Part shown: piece by piece, positions 51,816 through 59,912 of the stretch
How positions within the stretch are numbered: position 1 is the stretch's first letter
Layout of the letters: every line of letters starts with the position of its first letter
Origin: JANNPJ01 sp965200525
GTDB lineage: Bacteria; Actinomycetota; Actinomycetes; Actinomycetales; Kineosporiaceae
Direction of reading: 5' to 3'
NCBI GenBank assembly: GCA_965200525.1
Contig: OZ241368.1
Coordinates: 3,968,001 to 4,032,000, forward strand
DNA length: 64,000 nucleotides
The notes under the pieces: model-generated
Seen by the model: the letters and a program-made list of their open reading frames with translations, nothing else
The model's database searches: none
What the model was told of the DNA's origin: nothing
Program-made: the position numbers and the translations under genes

Positions 51816-53800
51816 CCGAACCACCGCTGGGTGGCCAGCCCACTCTCGTACTCCGAGCGCAGCGGGGCGATTCCGGCGCGCACGGACACCTGCGCCGGAG
51901 CGACGTCCCACCACACACCCGCGCCGGGAAGGTCGGCGTGCGGGATCGTCGGGACGACGATGACGACCGGCCCGGGATGGTCACGGGTCTCGGCCAGCGC
52001 CTGGCGGACCTCGGCCGCAGTGGTGGCCCGCAGGCTGCGCGCGCCCAGACCGCTCGCCACCTGGACCAGGTCCAGCCGCAGGTAGTCGCCCTCCAGGCGG
52101 GCGGGCTTGGCCGGGGTGCCGGCCTCGGCGTCGCCTGTCAGTTGCAGATGCCCGTCGCGATAGCGGAACTCGTTGCCGAACTCCTGACCGCTGCGACCCA
52201 GTTGTAGCCGGTGGATCACCTGGTACCCGTGGTTCTCCGGCACCACGACCGTGACGGCCAGGTGCTCCTGAGCCGCCGTGACGAGTTCGGTGGGGGCCAT
52301 CAGGAAGGTGCCGTCGCCGATGAGGACGACAACCCGGTGCGAGTCGTCCGGGTCGGCCAGCCGCACGCCGATGCCGGCCGGGATCTCGTAACCCATGCAC
52401 GAGAATCCGAACTCCAGATGGCAGTGTCGCCCGTCGGTGGCGTCCCAGACCTTCTGCAGGTCCCCGGGCGGGCCGCCGGCGGCCGCGACGATCGTGTCCC
52501 CGGCCCGGGCCTGCTCCTGTAACAGGCCGATGAGCTGCCCCTGGGTGAGCACGGCGTCGGTGTCGAGCACCACGTCCTCGGCACCGGCGCCCAGCCGGGC
52601 CAGGTCGAAGGGAACGTCCGGGTCCAGTGCCGCCGCTCGTACCGGTGCCCACCGGGCCACCTGGGAGCGGACCTCGTGCTGCCATTCCGGGGCACTGGTG
52701 ATGCCGGCCGCGTGCACCGCCTGCGCCAGGGCGGCCAGGGCGAGCCGGGCATCGGCCACGATGGCGGTGGCGCCCAGGCGGTCGCCGTCGCGCGGGTCGA
52801 CGTTGATGCCGGCGAAGCGCACGTCGGGATTCTGGAAGAGCGACTGGGAGGCGGTCGCGAAGTCGGTCAGACGTGAGCCCACGGTCAGGACCAGGTCGGC
52901 CCGACCGGCCAGCTCGTTCGTGGCCGGGGTGCCCTCCAGCCCGATGCCGCCGACCTGCCACCAGGCCGGATGCTGCACCGCGCCCTTGCCGGCGAAGGTC
53001 TCGGCGACCGGTATGCCACCGGCTTCGGCCAGCGCCTGAAGTTCCCTGCCGGCCTGCGAGTAGTGCACGCCACCACCGGCAATGATGAGCGGACGCCGCG
53101 AGGCGGCCAGCAGCCGGACGACGGCGTCGACCTCGAGCGGGTCCGGCAGCGGCCGGCGGATGATCCAGTCACGCTCGGCGAAGAGGGCGGTGGGCCAGTC
53201 GAAGGCGTGCGACTGCACGTCCTGCGGCAACGACAGCACCACGGCCCCGGTGCTGACCGGATCGACCAGGGCCCGCATGGCCGCCGGCAGCGCGGTGAGC
53301 AGGTGCTCGGGCCGGCTGATCCGGTCGAAGAACCGTGACACGGGCCGGAACGCGTCGTTGACGCTGGTGTCGGCCTCGACCGGGTGCTGCAGTTGCTGCA
53401 GCACCGGGCCCTGGCGCCGGGTGGCGTAGGTGTCGCCCGGCAACAGCAGCACCGGCAGTCGGTTGACCGTGGCCAGACCGGCACCGGTCACCATGTTGAG
53501 CGCGCCCGGGCCGATGGACGCCGTGACCGCCAGCGTGGCGTGGCGGTGGCTGGCCTTGGCGTAGCCGGTGGCCAGGTGGACCAGGGCCTGCTCGTGCCGG
53601 CCCTGGACGAACGGCATGACGTCGCTGAGCTCGTCGAGGGCCTGGCCCAGCCCGGCGACGTTGCCGTGCCCGAAGATGCCCAGCGTGGCCGGGATCAGCC
53701 GGCGCCGCTGCCCGTCGGCCACCGAGTACTGGCGGGACAGGTAGGTCAGCAGGGCCTGGGCGACGGTCAGCCGGACGGTCCCTGAGGGGTGCTCGCTCAT
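51812..53800 (-). CDS. iolD: ThDP-dependent 3D-(3,5/4)-trihydroxycyclohexane-1,2-dione hydrolase
   Basis: A 662-residue ThDP enzyme that opens the cyclohexanedione ring in inositol catabolism. The N-terminal pyrimidine domain has LGIFGHGNVAGLGQAL and FVQGRHEQALVHLATGYAKAS with the catalytic Glu in QGRHEQ, then ASIGPGALNMVTGAGLATVNRLPVLLLPGDTYATR, an IolD hallmark. The central domain is IIAGGGVHYSQAGREL. The C-terminal ThDP domain has FGFSCMGYEIPAGIG and GDGTFLMAPTELVTAAQEH followed by PENHGYQ. The ATG at 53800 follows the ALDH stop by 29 bp. The best functional anchor of the operon. Confidence 0.94.
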   Translation of the reverse strand: MSEHPSGTVRLTVAQALLTYLSRQYSVADGQRRRLIPATLGIFGHGNVAGLGQALDELSDVMPFVQGRHEQALVHLATGYAKASHRHATLAVTASIGPGALNMVTGAGLATVNRLPVLLLPGDTYATRRQGPVLQQLQHPVEADTSVNDAFRPVSRFFDRISRPEHLLTALPAAMRALVDPVSTGAVVLSLPQDVQSHAFDWPTALFAERDWIIRRPLPDPLEVDAVVRLLAASRRPLIIAGGGVHYSQAGRELQALAEAGGIPVAETFAGKGAVQHPAWWQVGGIGLEGTPATNELAGRADLVLTVGSRLTDFATASQSLFQNPDVRFAGINVDPRDGDRLGATAIVADARLALAALAQAVHAAGITSAPEWQHEVRSQVARWAPVRAAALDPDVPFDLARLGAGAEDVVLDTDAVLTQGQLIGLLQEQARAGDTIVAAAGGPPGDLQKVWDATDGRHCHLEFGFSCMGYEIPAGIGVRLADPDDSHRVVVLIGDGTFLMAPTELVTAAQEHLAVTVVVPENHGYQVIHRLQLGRSGQEFGNEFRYRDGHLQLTGDAEAGTPAKPARLEGDYLRLDLVQVASGLGARSLRATTAAEVRQALAETRDHPGPVVIVVPTIPHADLPGAGVWWDVAPAQVSVRAGIAPLRSEYESGLATQRWFG

Positions 53801-53829
53801 CGGTCGAACTCCTTCTGACGCATCGTGAT

Positions 53830-55272
53830 TCACCAGGCCCGCCCGTGCAGGACGACGGTCTTGACCTCGGTCATCTCGCTGACGGCCGACCGAGGGCCCT
53901 CCTTGCCGTAACCACTGCCCTTGAGCCCGCCGTAGGGCATCAGGTCGGCCCGCCACAGCGGCGTCCAGTTGATGTGGACGGTGCCGGCGTCGATCTCCCG
54001 GATCGCCCGTACGGTGGCGGCCACGTCCGAGGTGAAGATGCCGGCCCCCAGCCCGTAGGGGGTGCCGTTGGCCTGGGCAATCGCTTCGGTCCAGCCGGAC
54101 GCGGTGCTCACCGCCACGGCCGGGCCGAACAACTCGTCCTGGCTGAACGCCGAGGCCGGGTCGACCTCGGCCAGGACGGCCGGGCTGATCACGGCCCCGT
54201 CCCGCTCGCCGCCGGTCAGCAGCCGCGCGCCGGCCTCGACGGCTGCGCTGATGCTGCGCTGCACGCGCTCGGCCTCGTGAGCGTTGATCAGCGCACCCAC
54301 CCCGGTGTCCGCGGAAGCCGGGTCACCGGTACGGATCGCAGCGACCTTGGGCACCAGCGCGTCCAAGAAGTCACCGGCGATCGAGGGATGGACGATCACC
54401 CGCTGCACCGAGATGCAGACCTGCCCGGCGTTCACGTAACCGCCGACCGCCACGGCGCCGGCGGCCAGCTCCAGGTCGGCGTCCGGCAGGACGATCACGG
54501 GGCATGAGGCCCCCAGCTCCAGGGACAGCTTCTTGACTCCAGCCCGCCGGGCGATCTGCTCGCCGACCGCGGTCGAGCCGGTGAACGAGATCTTGCGGAC
54601 CCGCGGGTCGCTCACCAGAGCCTCTCCCAGCTCGCCGCCGGGGCCGGTGACGACCGACAGCACTCCCTCGGGCAGGCCGGCATCGACGAAACAGCCGGCC
54701 AGAGCCAGTGCCGTCAGGGGCGTGGCCCGGGCCGGCTTGAGAACGACGGCGTTGCCGGCCGCCAGTGCGGGGGCGATCTTGTGCAGCACGAGCAACGCGG
54801 GATAGTTGAAGGGAGTGATGGCCACGACCACGCCGCAGGGCTGGCGCAGGGTGAAACCGAGCTTCTCCTGACCGGTTCCGGGATTGGCGTCCAGCGGCAG
54901 GCTCTCGCCGTAGAGCTGGGTGCCTTCGAAGGCGGCCAGGCGGATCAGTTCCCCGGAGCGGCCGGCCTCCCCGGTGGCCTCGGTGATGGTCTTGCCTGAT
55001 TCGGCGCTGATGGTCGTGGCGATCTCGGTGGCGCGCTCGTCGGCCAGTTGCGCCGCGCGCAGCAGGATCCGCATCCGCTCGTGGGCCGGGGTCCGGCGCC
55101 AGAGCGCGGCGCCGGTCACCGCGGCGCTGAGGGCGGCCTCGACATCGGCGGCGGCGGCGACCGGGACGGCGCCCACCACCGATCCACTGAACGGTGAGTA
55201 CACGTCCTCGACGCGGGCCGAGCCCTGCGCGGAACGCCAGTGGCCACCGATGAGCATGTTCGGACCCGTCAT
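53830..55272 (-). CDS. NAD(P)-dependent aldehyde dehydrogenase
   Basis: A 480-residue ALDH. NAD-binding stretches TPFNYPALLVLHKIAPALAAGNAVVLKPA and FTGSTAVGEQIA, the general base Glu in LSLELGAS, and nucleophile Cys in NAGQVCISVQR. The pattern is closer to the lactaldehyde/GAPDH-like group than to CoA-dependent MmsA/IolA. First gene of the operon, preceded by two tandem TGATGG sites. It probably oxidises the aldehyde released by the aldolase. Confidence 0.92.
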   Translation of the reverse strand: MTGPNMLIGGHWRSAQGSARVEDVYSPFSGSVVGAVPVAAAADVEAALSAAVTGAALWRRTPAHERMRILLRAAQLADERATEIATTISAESGKTITEATGEAGRSGELIRLAAFEGTQLYGESLPLDANPGTGQEKLGFTLRQPCGVVVAITPFNYPALLVLHKIAPALAAGNAVVLKPARATPLTALALAGCFVDAGLPEGVLSVVTGPGGELGEALVSDPRVRKISFTGSTAVGEQIARRAGVKKLSLELGASCPVIVLPDADLELAAGAVAVGGYVNAGQVCISVQRVIVHPSIAGDFLDALVPKVAAIRTGDPASADTGVGALINAHEAERVQRSISAAVEAGARLLTGGERDGAVISPAVLAEVDPASAFSQDELFGPAVAVSTASGWTEAIAQANGTPYGLGAGIFTSDVAATVRAIREIDAGTVHINWTPLWRADLMPYGGLKGSGYGKEGPRSAVSEMTEVKTVVLHGRAW

Positions 55273-55312
55273 TGGGACGCCCCACGAGGTGAAAGGAGAT
55301 CGACTCAGGGAC

Positions 55313-55426
55313 CCATCACGGAGCCATCAGAAACGCGACGACATCGGCGGAAACCCTGCTGACACACTCAGCGTGCGGGCCGGTCACGGTATCCGTCAAC
55401 GTCAGAAATCCATCATATTTCCATCA
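55313..55426 (-). promoter_or_regulatory. Two tandem-repeat operator candidates before the catabolic operon
   Basis: On the operon's coding strand TGATGG occurs twice with 11-bp spacing at 55329-55313 and again at 55426-55410. The two pairs are 97 bp apart, which would allow looping. The same pair occurs before the divergent PhyH gene (56488-56504). Direct repeats at 11 bp put both halves on the same face of the helix, as in IolR-type sites. Confidence 0.6.
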
Positions 55427-55440
55427 GTCATCTCAGCGAC

Positions 55441-56475
55441 CTAGGTCGATGTCATGCCTTCGGGCAGGTTGAACGGGGTGATCACGTTCACCGCCGAGGG
55501 CACGGATCGGATCGGGCCCGGAAGGGCCCGGTTGGCCGCCATGATCAGCTGGCAGGCCCGTCGCATGTCCTGGTTGAGGTCGTGGTGCAGCACCGCGGTG
55601 ATCCGCCGCCGGTTCAGCAGGCGGCGGTTGTCCTGGTCGAGGTCGTGCGCGACGAAGGCCCGGCACTCGCGCCCGGCCGCGTCGAACGCCTCGACGGTGG
55701 CGACGTTGCCGCCGCCGATGGAGTACACCGCCACGATGTCCGGGTGGCTGCCCAGAGCCCCGGCGACCCGGCTGTGCAGCGCCGCGTCGAGGCCGTCGGT
55801 CTCGCTGATCTCGACCAGGGCCCGCTCCGGGTGCATCGTGCGCATCGCGCTGCGGAAGCCCATCTCCCGCTCCTCCTCGCCTCGGAAGTAGCTGCTGCTG
55901 ACCGAAACCAGGATGCTGCCGGGCTTCTCGCCCAGGGCCAGTCCCAGGAGATAGGCCGCGGTGGCCCCGGCGGCTCGGTTGTCGACCCCCACGTAGGCGG
56001 CCCGCCGGCTACCGGGCAGGTCGGTGACCAGGGTGACGACGGGGATGCCGGCCTGGGTGAGGCGGGCGACCGCCTCGGTGATCTCCGGGACGTCCGGCGC
56101 CTTGAGGAGCACCCCGTGCGAGCCGCGCTGCGCGATCCGGTCCAGCACGGCGACCAGGTCGGCCGGCTCGCCCGATTCCCGCAGGTGGAACCGCGAGCGG
56201 ATGATTGCCGGTCGGAGGGCCGGCATCTCCTGCTCCAGGGCGGAGCGGACGGCGCTGGAGAACCGCTCCGGAGCTTGCACCACCAGGTCGACCATGAAGG
56301 TTCGCCCGCCCAGCTGGAGCTGTGAGCGCTGGCGCTCCAGATCGGCGATCGCCTGCGTGACCTGGGCCGCGGTGTCGGAGCGAACCATGCCGCGCCGATT
56401 GAGCACCCGGTCCACGGTGGCCTCGCTCAGGCCCGCCTGGACGGCGATCTCCCTGATCCGGAAAGGGTGGCCCAT
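55441..56475 (-). CDS. LacI-family transcriptional regulator
   Basis: A 344-residue regulator. N-terminal helix-turn-helix with FRIREIAVQAGLSEATVDRVLNRRGMVRSDTAAQV, then a periplasmic-binding-protein-like domain (VDLVVQAPERF, GVLLKAPDVPEI, GIPVVTLVTDLPGS, YVGVDNRAAGATAAYLLG), as in regulators that sense sugars or cyclitols. AAAGGA lies 7 nt before the ATG. It stands directly upstream of the operon on the same strand and divergent from the PhyH gene, with tandem TGATGG sites on both sides, so it is the likely regulator of both. Confidence 0.92.
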   Translation of the reverse strand: MGHPFRIREIAVQAGLSEATVDRVLNRRGMVRSDTAAQVTQAIADLERQRSQLQLGGRTFMVDLVVQAPERFSSAVRSALEQEMPALRPAIIRSRFHLRESGEPADLVAVLDRIAQRGSHGVLLKAPDVPEITEAVARLTQAGIPVVTLVTDLPGSRRAAYVGVDNRAAGATAAYLLGLALGEKPGSILVSVSSSYFRGEEEREMGFRSAMRTMHPERALVEISETDGLDAALHSRVAGALGSHPDIVAVYSIGGGNVATVEAFDAAGRECRAFVAHDLDQDNRRLLNRRRITAVLHHDLNQDMRRACQLIMAANRALPGPIRSVPSAVNVITPFNLPEGMTST

Positions 56476-56487
56476 GACCGTATCCTT

Positions 56488-56526
56488 TGATGGGTTTTTG
56501 ATGTGCTATCGAGGGTGGGCTGATGG
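56488..56526 (+). promoter_or_regulatory. Tandem TGATGG sites in the LacI/PhyH divergent region
   Basis: TGATGG (56488-56493) and TGATGT (56499-56504) are 11 bp apart; a further TGATGG (56521-56526) is exactly 22 bp after the second. They read in the PhyH direction and repeat the arrangement before the iolD operon. The first lies 13 bp from the regulator's own start. Confidence 0.6.
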
Positions 56527-56598
56527 CCCAAGCCATCGTAGTCTCGAAGAATCCTCAGCCCGCACGAGCCCTCCGCCGACGATCTCCAAGGACGAGCC

Positions 56599-57831
56599 AT
56601 GACCGCCCCCACCCGAGGCACCGCCCCTCTCAGCAGCCCGCTCAGCCCCGTCACCGCCACCGGCTGGTTCAACGATCACGCCTGCCGCCTGGAGGACTTC
56701 CGCGCTCTGGTCGAGTCGCGAACCGATCTGCTCCACTACCCCCTGGCCGACGCGGTCGAGCAGAACGTCCTGATCTACGGCACCGCTCTGGCCCGGCAGA
56801 TCACCGCCCCCGAAGGCCGTCGCCGCGCCCAGACCGAGCTCGCCCGGGCCCTGATGGACGGCCCGGGCATCGTGGTGATCAGAGGTGCCTTCGCCGACAC
56901 CTCTGTCGTCGACCGGGCCACCGAGGCGTTCGAGGCGATGATCGCCGAGCAGAAGGCGGCCCGCACCACCGCCGGTGACCACTTCGCCAAGCCCGGAGCC
57001 AACGACCGGGTCTGGGGAGCCTTGGACAAGCTGGCCCTGAGCGAACCCGAAGTCTTCGCTGACTACTACGCCAACGACGTCCTCGCCCTGATCAGTGAGG
57101 CCTGGCTCGGCGCCAACTACCAGGTCACCTCCCAGGTGAACGTGGTCAACCCCGGAGGGACGGCCCAGGTCGCCCACCGCGACTACCACCTCGGATTCAT
57201 GTCGAGCCGCACGGCCCAGCAGTACCCGGCCCAGGTGCACCGGCTCTCGCCGGCCCTGACCCTTCAGGGAGCGGTCGCGCACTGCGACATGCCGCTGGAG
57301 ACCGGCCCGACCATGTACCTGCCGCACTCGCAGAAGTACGCCCCCGGCTACATCGCCTTCCACCTGCCCGAGTTCACCGAGTACTTCAACGCCAACTACA
57401 TCCAGCTGCCGCTGCGCAAGGGCGACGCCGTGTTCTTCAATCCGGCGCTGTTCCACGGGGCCGGCACGAACCACTCCAGCACGGTCCGGCGGGTCGCCAA
57501 CCTGCTGCAGGTCTCCTCGGCGTTCGGGCGGGCCATGGAGTCCGTCGATCGCACCGCGATGTGCCAGGCGCTCTACCCGGCCCTGCGGGCCCGGCAGGCC
57601 GATGGGGCCTCGCCGTCGGTGCTGGAGAACGTCGTCGCCGCCTGTGCCGAGGGCTATGCCTTTCCCACCAACCTCGATCACGACCAGCCGATCGACGGCC
57701 TCACCCCGCCGAGCCAGGCCGACCTGCTGCGGCAGGCCCTGCGGGAGAACTGGGACGAGGCAACCCTTCGGGGCGAACTGCAAGCCCAGGGCCGGCGCCG
57801 CAGCCCCGCTTCGGCTCAGACCGGCGACTGA
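56599..57831 (+). CDS. Phytanoyl-CoA dioxygenase (PhyH)-like Fe(II)/2-oxoglutarate oxygenase
   Basis: A 410-residue soluble enzyme with a double-stranded beta-helix. The iron site is H-x-D in QVAHRDYHLGF and the distal His in FNPALFHGAGTNHSS; Arg at VRRVANLLQ is in the 2-oxoglutarate position. GPTMYLPHSQKY and LRKGDAVFF are also family-typical. It is divergent from the LacI-type regulator and carries the same TGATGG pair as the iolD operon, so its substrate may be an inositol-like compound or a methylated/alkylated derivative of one. Nothing in the sequence proves the substrate. Confidence 0.88.
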   Translation: MTAPTRGTAPLSSPLSPVTATGWFNDHACRLEDFRALVESRTDLLHYPLADAVEQNVLIYGTALARQITAPEGRRRAQTELARALMDGPGIVVIRGAFADTSVVDRATEAFEAMIAEQKAARTTAGDHFAKPGANDRVWGALDKLALSEPEVFADYYANDVLALISEAWLGANYQVTSQVNVVNPGGTAQVAHRDYHLGFMSSRTAQQYPAQVHRLSPALTLQGAVAHCDMPLETGPTMYLPHSQKYAPGYIAFHLPEFTEYFNANYIQLPLRKGDAVFFNPALFHGAGTNHSSTVRRVANLLQVSSAFGRAMESVDRTAMCQALYPALRARQADGASPSVLENVVAACAEGYAFPTNLDHDQPIDGLTPPSQADLLRQALRENWDEATLRGELQAQGRRRSPASAQTGD

Positions 57832-57854
57832 CCGGAGATCAGCTGATCACCGGT
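57831..57854. terminator. Near-perfect 24-bp palindrome between convergent genes
   Basis: Centred at 57842/57843: a perfect 12-bp core GATCAGCTGATC flanked by ACCGG and CCGGT with a single mismatched pair. It begins at the PhyH stop and lies 10 bp from the acylphosphatase stop. A bidirectional terminator with AGCT loop fits best. Confidence 0.5.
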
Positions 57855-57863
57855 AGACCGCGC

Positions 57864-58142
57864 TCAGCGGATCCGGAAGCCCTCCAGCCCCTGCGGGGCC
57901 TCCTGGCGAATCTTCACGTCGGAGACCGTGGCCAGGTCGGGCCCCTGCCGGGCCCAGTCGATCACGGCGTCGACCGCCGCGACGTCCCCTTCGAACACGG
58001 CCTCGACCTGGCCCTTGCCCACGTTGCGAACCCAGCCGGTGACGTCGTGGGCCTCAGCCACCCGGCGGCAGCTGTCCCGGTAGGCCACCCCCTGCACGTG
58101 GCCCGACACGATCAGATGACGCCGCACGACCTCCATGGGCAT
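57864..58142 (-). CDS. Acylphosphatase
   Basis: A protein of about 91 residues that hydrolyses carboxyl-phosphate bonds. Active-site loop GHVQGVAYRDSCRR (Arg binds phosphate; GxVQGVxxR), catalytic Asn in VTGWVRNVGKGQVEAVFEG, and the terminal GLEGFRIR strand. Start codons GTG 58145, ATG 58142 and ATG 58136 are all in frame with no clear ribosome site. Confidence 0.93.
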   Translation of the reverse strand: MPMEVVRRHLIVSGHVQGVAYRDSCRRVAEAHDVTGWVRNVGKGQVEAVFEGDVAAVDAVIDWARQGPDLATVSDVKIRQEAPQGLEGFRIR

Positions 58143-58180
58143 CACGGTACCGAGGCGGCTGCCCCACGCCGGACCACCGG

Positions 58181-59356
58181 TCAGATGAAGGCCCCGATTC
58201 CGGTGATGGCCCGCCCCACCACCAGGCTGTTGATCTCGCGGGTCCCCTCGTAGGAATAGAGCGCCTCGGAGTCGGCGACGAAGCGCCCGATGCCGTACTC
58301 CAGCACGATGCCGTTGCCGCCCAGCAGCTCGCGGGCCCAGCCGACCACCTCACGCATCCGCATCGTGCAGTAGGCCTTGGCCAGGGCCGAGTTCTCGTCC
58401 CGGAACGTGCCGGCCTCCTGCAGTTGGGCCAGCCGAACGACCAGCCCCAGCGAGGCGGTCGCGTTGCCCAGCATCCGCACGAGCAGGTCCTGCACCAGCT
58501 GGAAGCCCGCGATCGGGCGACCGAACTGCTCACGCTGCCCGGCGTACCGCAGGGCGACCTCGTACGCGGCCAGCATCACGCCCACCGCCTGCCAGGCCAC
58601 GCCGCTGCGGGTCTGGCGCAGAATGCTCGAGGTGTCGCGGAAGGACCGGGCCCCGGGCAGCCGGTTCGCCTCGGGCACGCGGCAGTCGTGAAGCTCGATG
58701 TCGGCGTTCTCCACGATCCGCAGCGCGATCTTGTTCTCGATCTTGGTGGCCGTGAATCCGGGCGTGCCCTTCTCCACGACGAAGCCCTTGACCTGGCCGT
58801 CGGCCTCGTCCTTGGCCCAGACCACGATCAGGTCGGCGAAGGTGCCGTTCCCGATCCAGCGCTTGGCCCCGTTGAGCACCCACTCCGGCCCCTCCTGCCG
58901 GGCCGTGGTCTGCATACCGCCGGCGATGTCGGAGCCGCTGCCTGGCTCGGTCAGCGCGAACGCCCCGATCTGCTCCATCCGGCCCATCGCCGGCAACCAG
59001 CGCTCGCCCTGCTCCGGCGATCCGCAGGCGGCGATGCTGCCCATGGCCAGGCCCGCGTGAACGCCGAAGAAGGTGGCGATCGAGGGGTCGGTGCGGGCCA
59101 TCTCCAGGGCCAGGAAGCCGTTGAGCAGGCTGTGCGGGACCGGCCCGGTGCCGACCGGATGGGCCAGCTCGCCGAGGCCGAGCCCGGCGAAGCCCTTCAC
59201 CAGGTGAAAGGGGAACTCGGCGCGGGCCCAGTAGTCGTCGGCGATCGGGGCCACCTCGGTGCGCAGGAACTCCCGCACCCGGGCCAGCACCTCCCGATCG
59301 GCCGGCGGCAACAGCATCTCGAACTCGAACAGGTCCGATCCTGGGACGTCCACCAT
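58181..59356 (-). CDS. Acyl-CoA dehydrogenase, glutaryl-CoA dehydrogenase-like
   Basis: A 391-residue FAD enzyme. LTEPGSGSDIAGGMQTTA and KRWIGNGTFADLIVVWAKDE bind FAD and substrate; QREQFGRPIAGFQLVQDLLVRM and LLGGNGIVLEYGIGRFVADSEALYSYEGTREINSLVVGRAITGIGAF contain the catalytic Glu (YEGT). The latter run is typical of glutaryl-CoA dehydrogenase rather than short-chain enzymes. The ATG at 59356 begins the usual N-terminus; a GTG is directly upstream. The 210 bp after its start (59357-59566) show no clear gene. Confidence 0.93.
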   Translation of the reverse strand: MVDVPGSDLFEFEMLLPPADREVLARVREFLRTEVAPIADDYWARAEFPFHLVKGFAGLGLGELAHPVGTGPVPHSLLNGFLALEMARTDPSIATFFGVHAGLAMGSIAACGSPEQGERWLPAMGRMEQIGAFALTEPGSGSDIAGGMQTTARQEGPEWVLNGAKRWIGNGTFADLIVVWAKDEADGQVKGFVVEKGTPGFTATKIENKIALRIVENADIELHDCRVPEANRLPGARSFRDTSSILRQTRSGVAWQAVGVMLAAYEVALRYAGQREQFGRPIAGFQLVQDLLVRMLGNATASLGLVVRLAQLQEAGTFRDENSALAKAYCTMRMREVVGWARELLGGNGIVLEYGIGRFVADSEALYSYEGTREINSLVVGRAITGIGAFI

Positions 59357-59566
59357 CACACGCCTTCCCACGCCTTCGCGGAGGCCTGCGCCGGCGGCCC
59401 GGTCCGTTCTACAGCCCGGCGCCGCTGCTTCGGCCACGTGCCATTGGGTCTACCCCGCGGGCCGCCGCAACGCGAACGGACATGTGCCGCCAGCAGTCCA
59501 GGCGGTCGACGTCCTTCTCCGCGAGTGCCCGACCACCTCGGTTCTGTTGTCCGAATTCGTCGAAAC

Positions 59567-59869
59567 CTAGAAGACCCAGGCGCTCGGGTCCTCGATCGTC
59601 TCCTTCACCTGCCGCCCGACGGCAGAGTGGTCGACGTGGCTCAGATCCACATCGGCGAGCTGGCTGCTCAGCCGCGGGTCGTGTTGAAGCATGGAAGTTA
59701 CGCATCCCTCGATGAAGGCACGCCCCAGTTCGGCGTCCTCGGCGGTGATCCAGTCCGTGCCCGGAGGACCGTACGATTCCGGATCTCCGCCCAGGTCGGC
59801 GATGAACTGCCCGACCAGGGCTGGAGCACTCACCATCGCCTGAAGCACGCGCTCGGTCGAATCATTCAT
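59567..59869 (-). CDS. Hypothetical protein, 100 residues
   Basis: An acidic helical protein (MNDSTERVLQAMVSAPALV at the start, TDWITAEDAELGRAFIEG in the middle, closing DPSAWVF). No family is recognised, no signal peptide or membrane span. The ATG at 59869 is preferred to an in-frame TTG two codons upstream. It lies between the acyl-CoA dehydrogenase and exporter genes on the same strand, with gaps on both sides, so it may be transcribed alone. Confidence 0.55.
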   Translation of the reverse strand: MNDSTERVLQAMVSAPALVGQFIADLGGDPESYGPPGTDWITAEDAELGRAFIEGCVTSMLQHDPRLSSQLADVDLSHVDHSAVGRQVKETIEDPSAWVF

Positions 59870-59912
59870 GACCAAACCATCGGACGCTGCTCTTGTCCGC
59901 TTTAGGCGGGGT

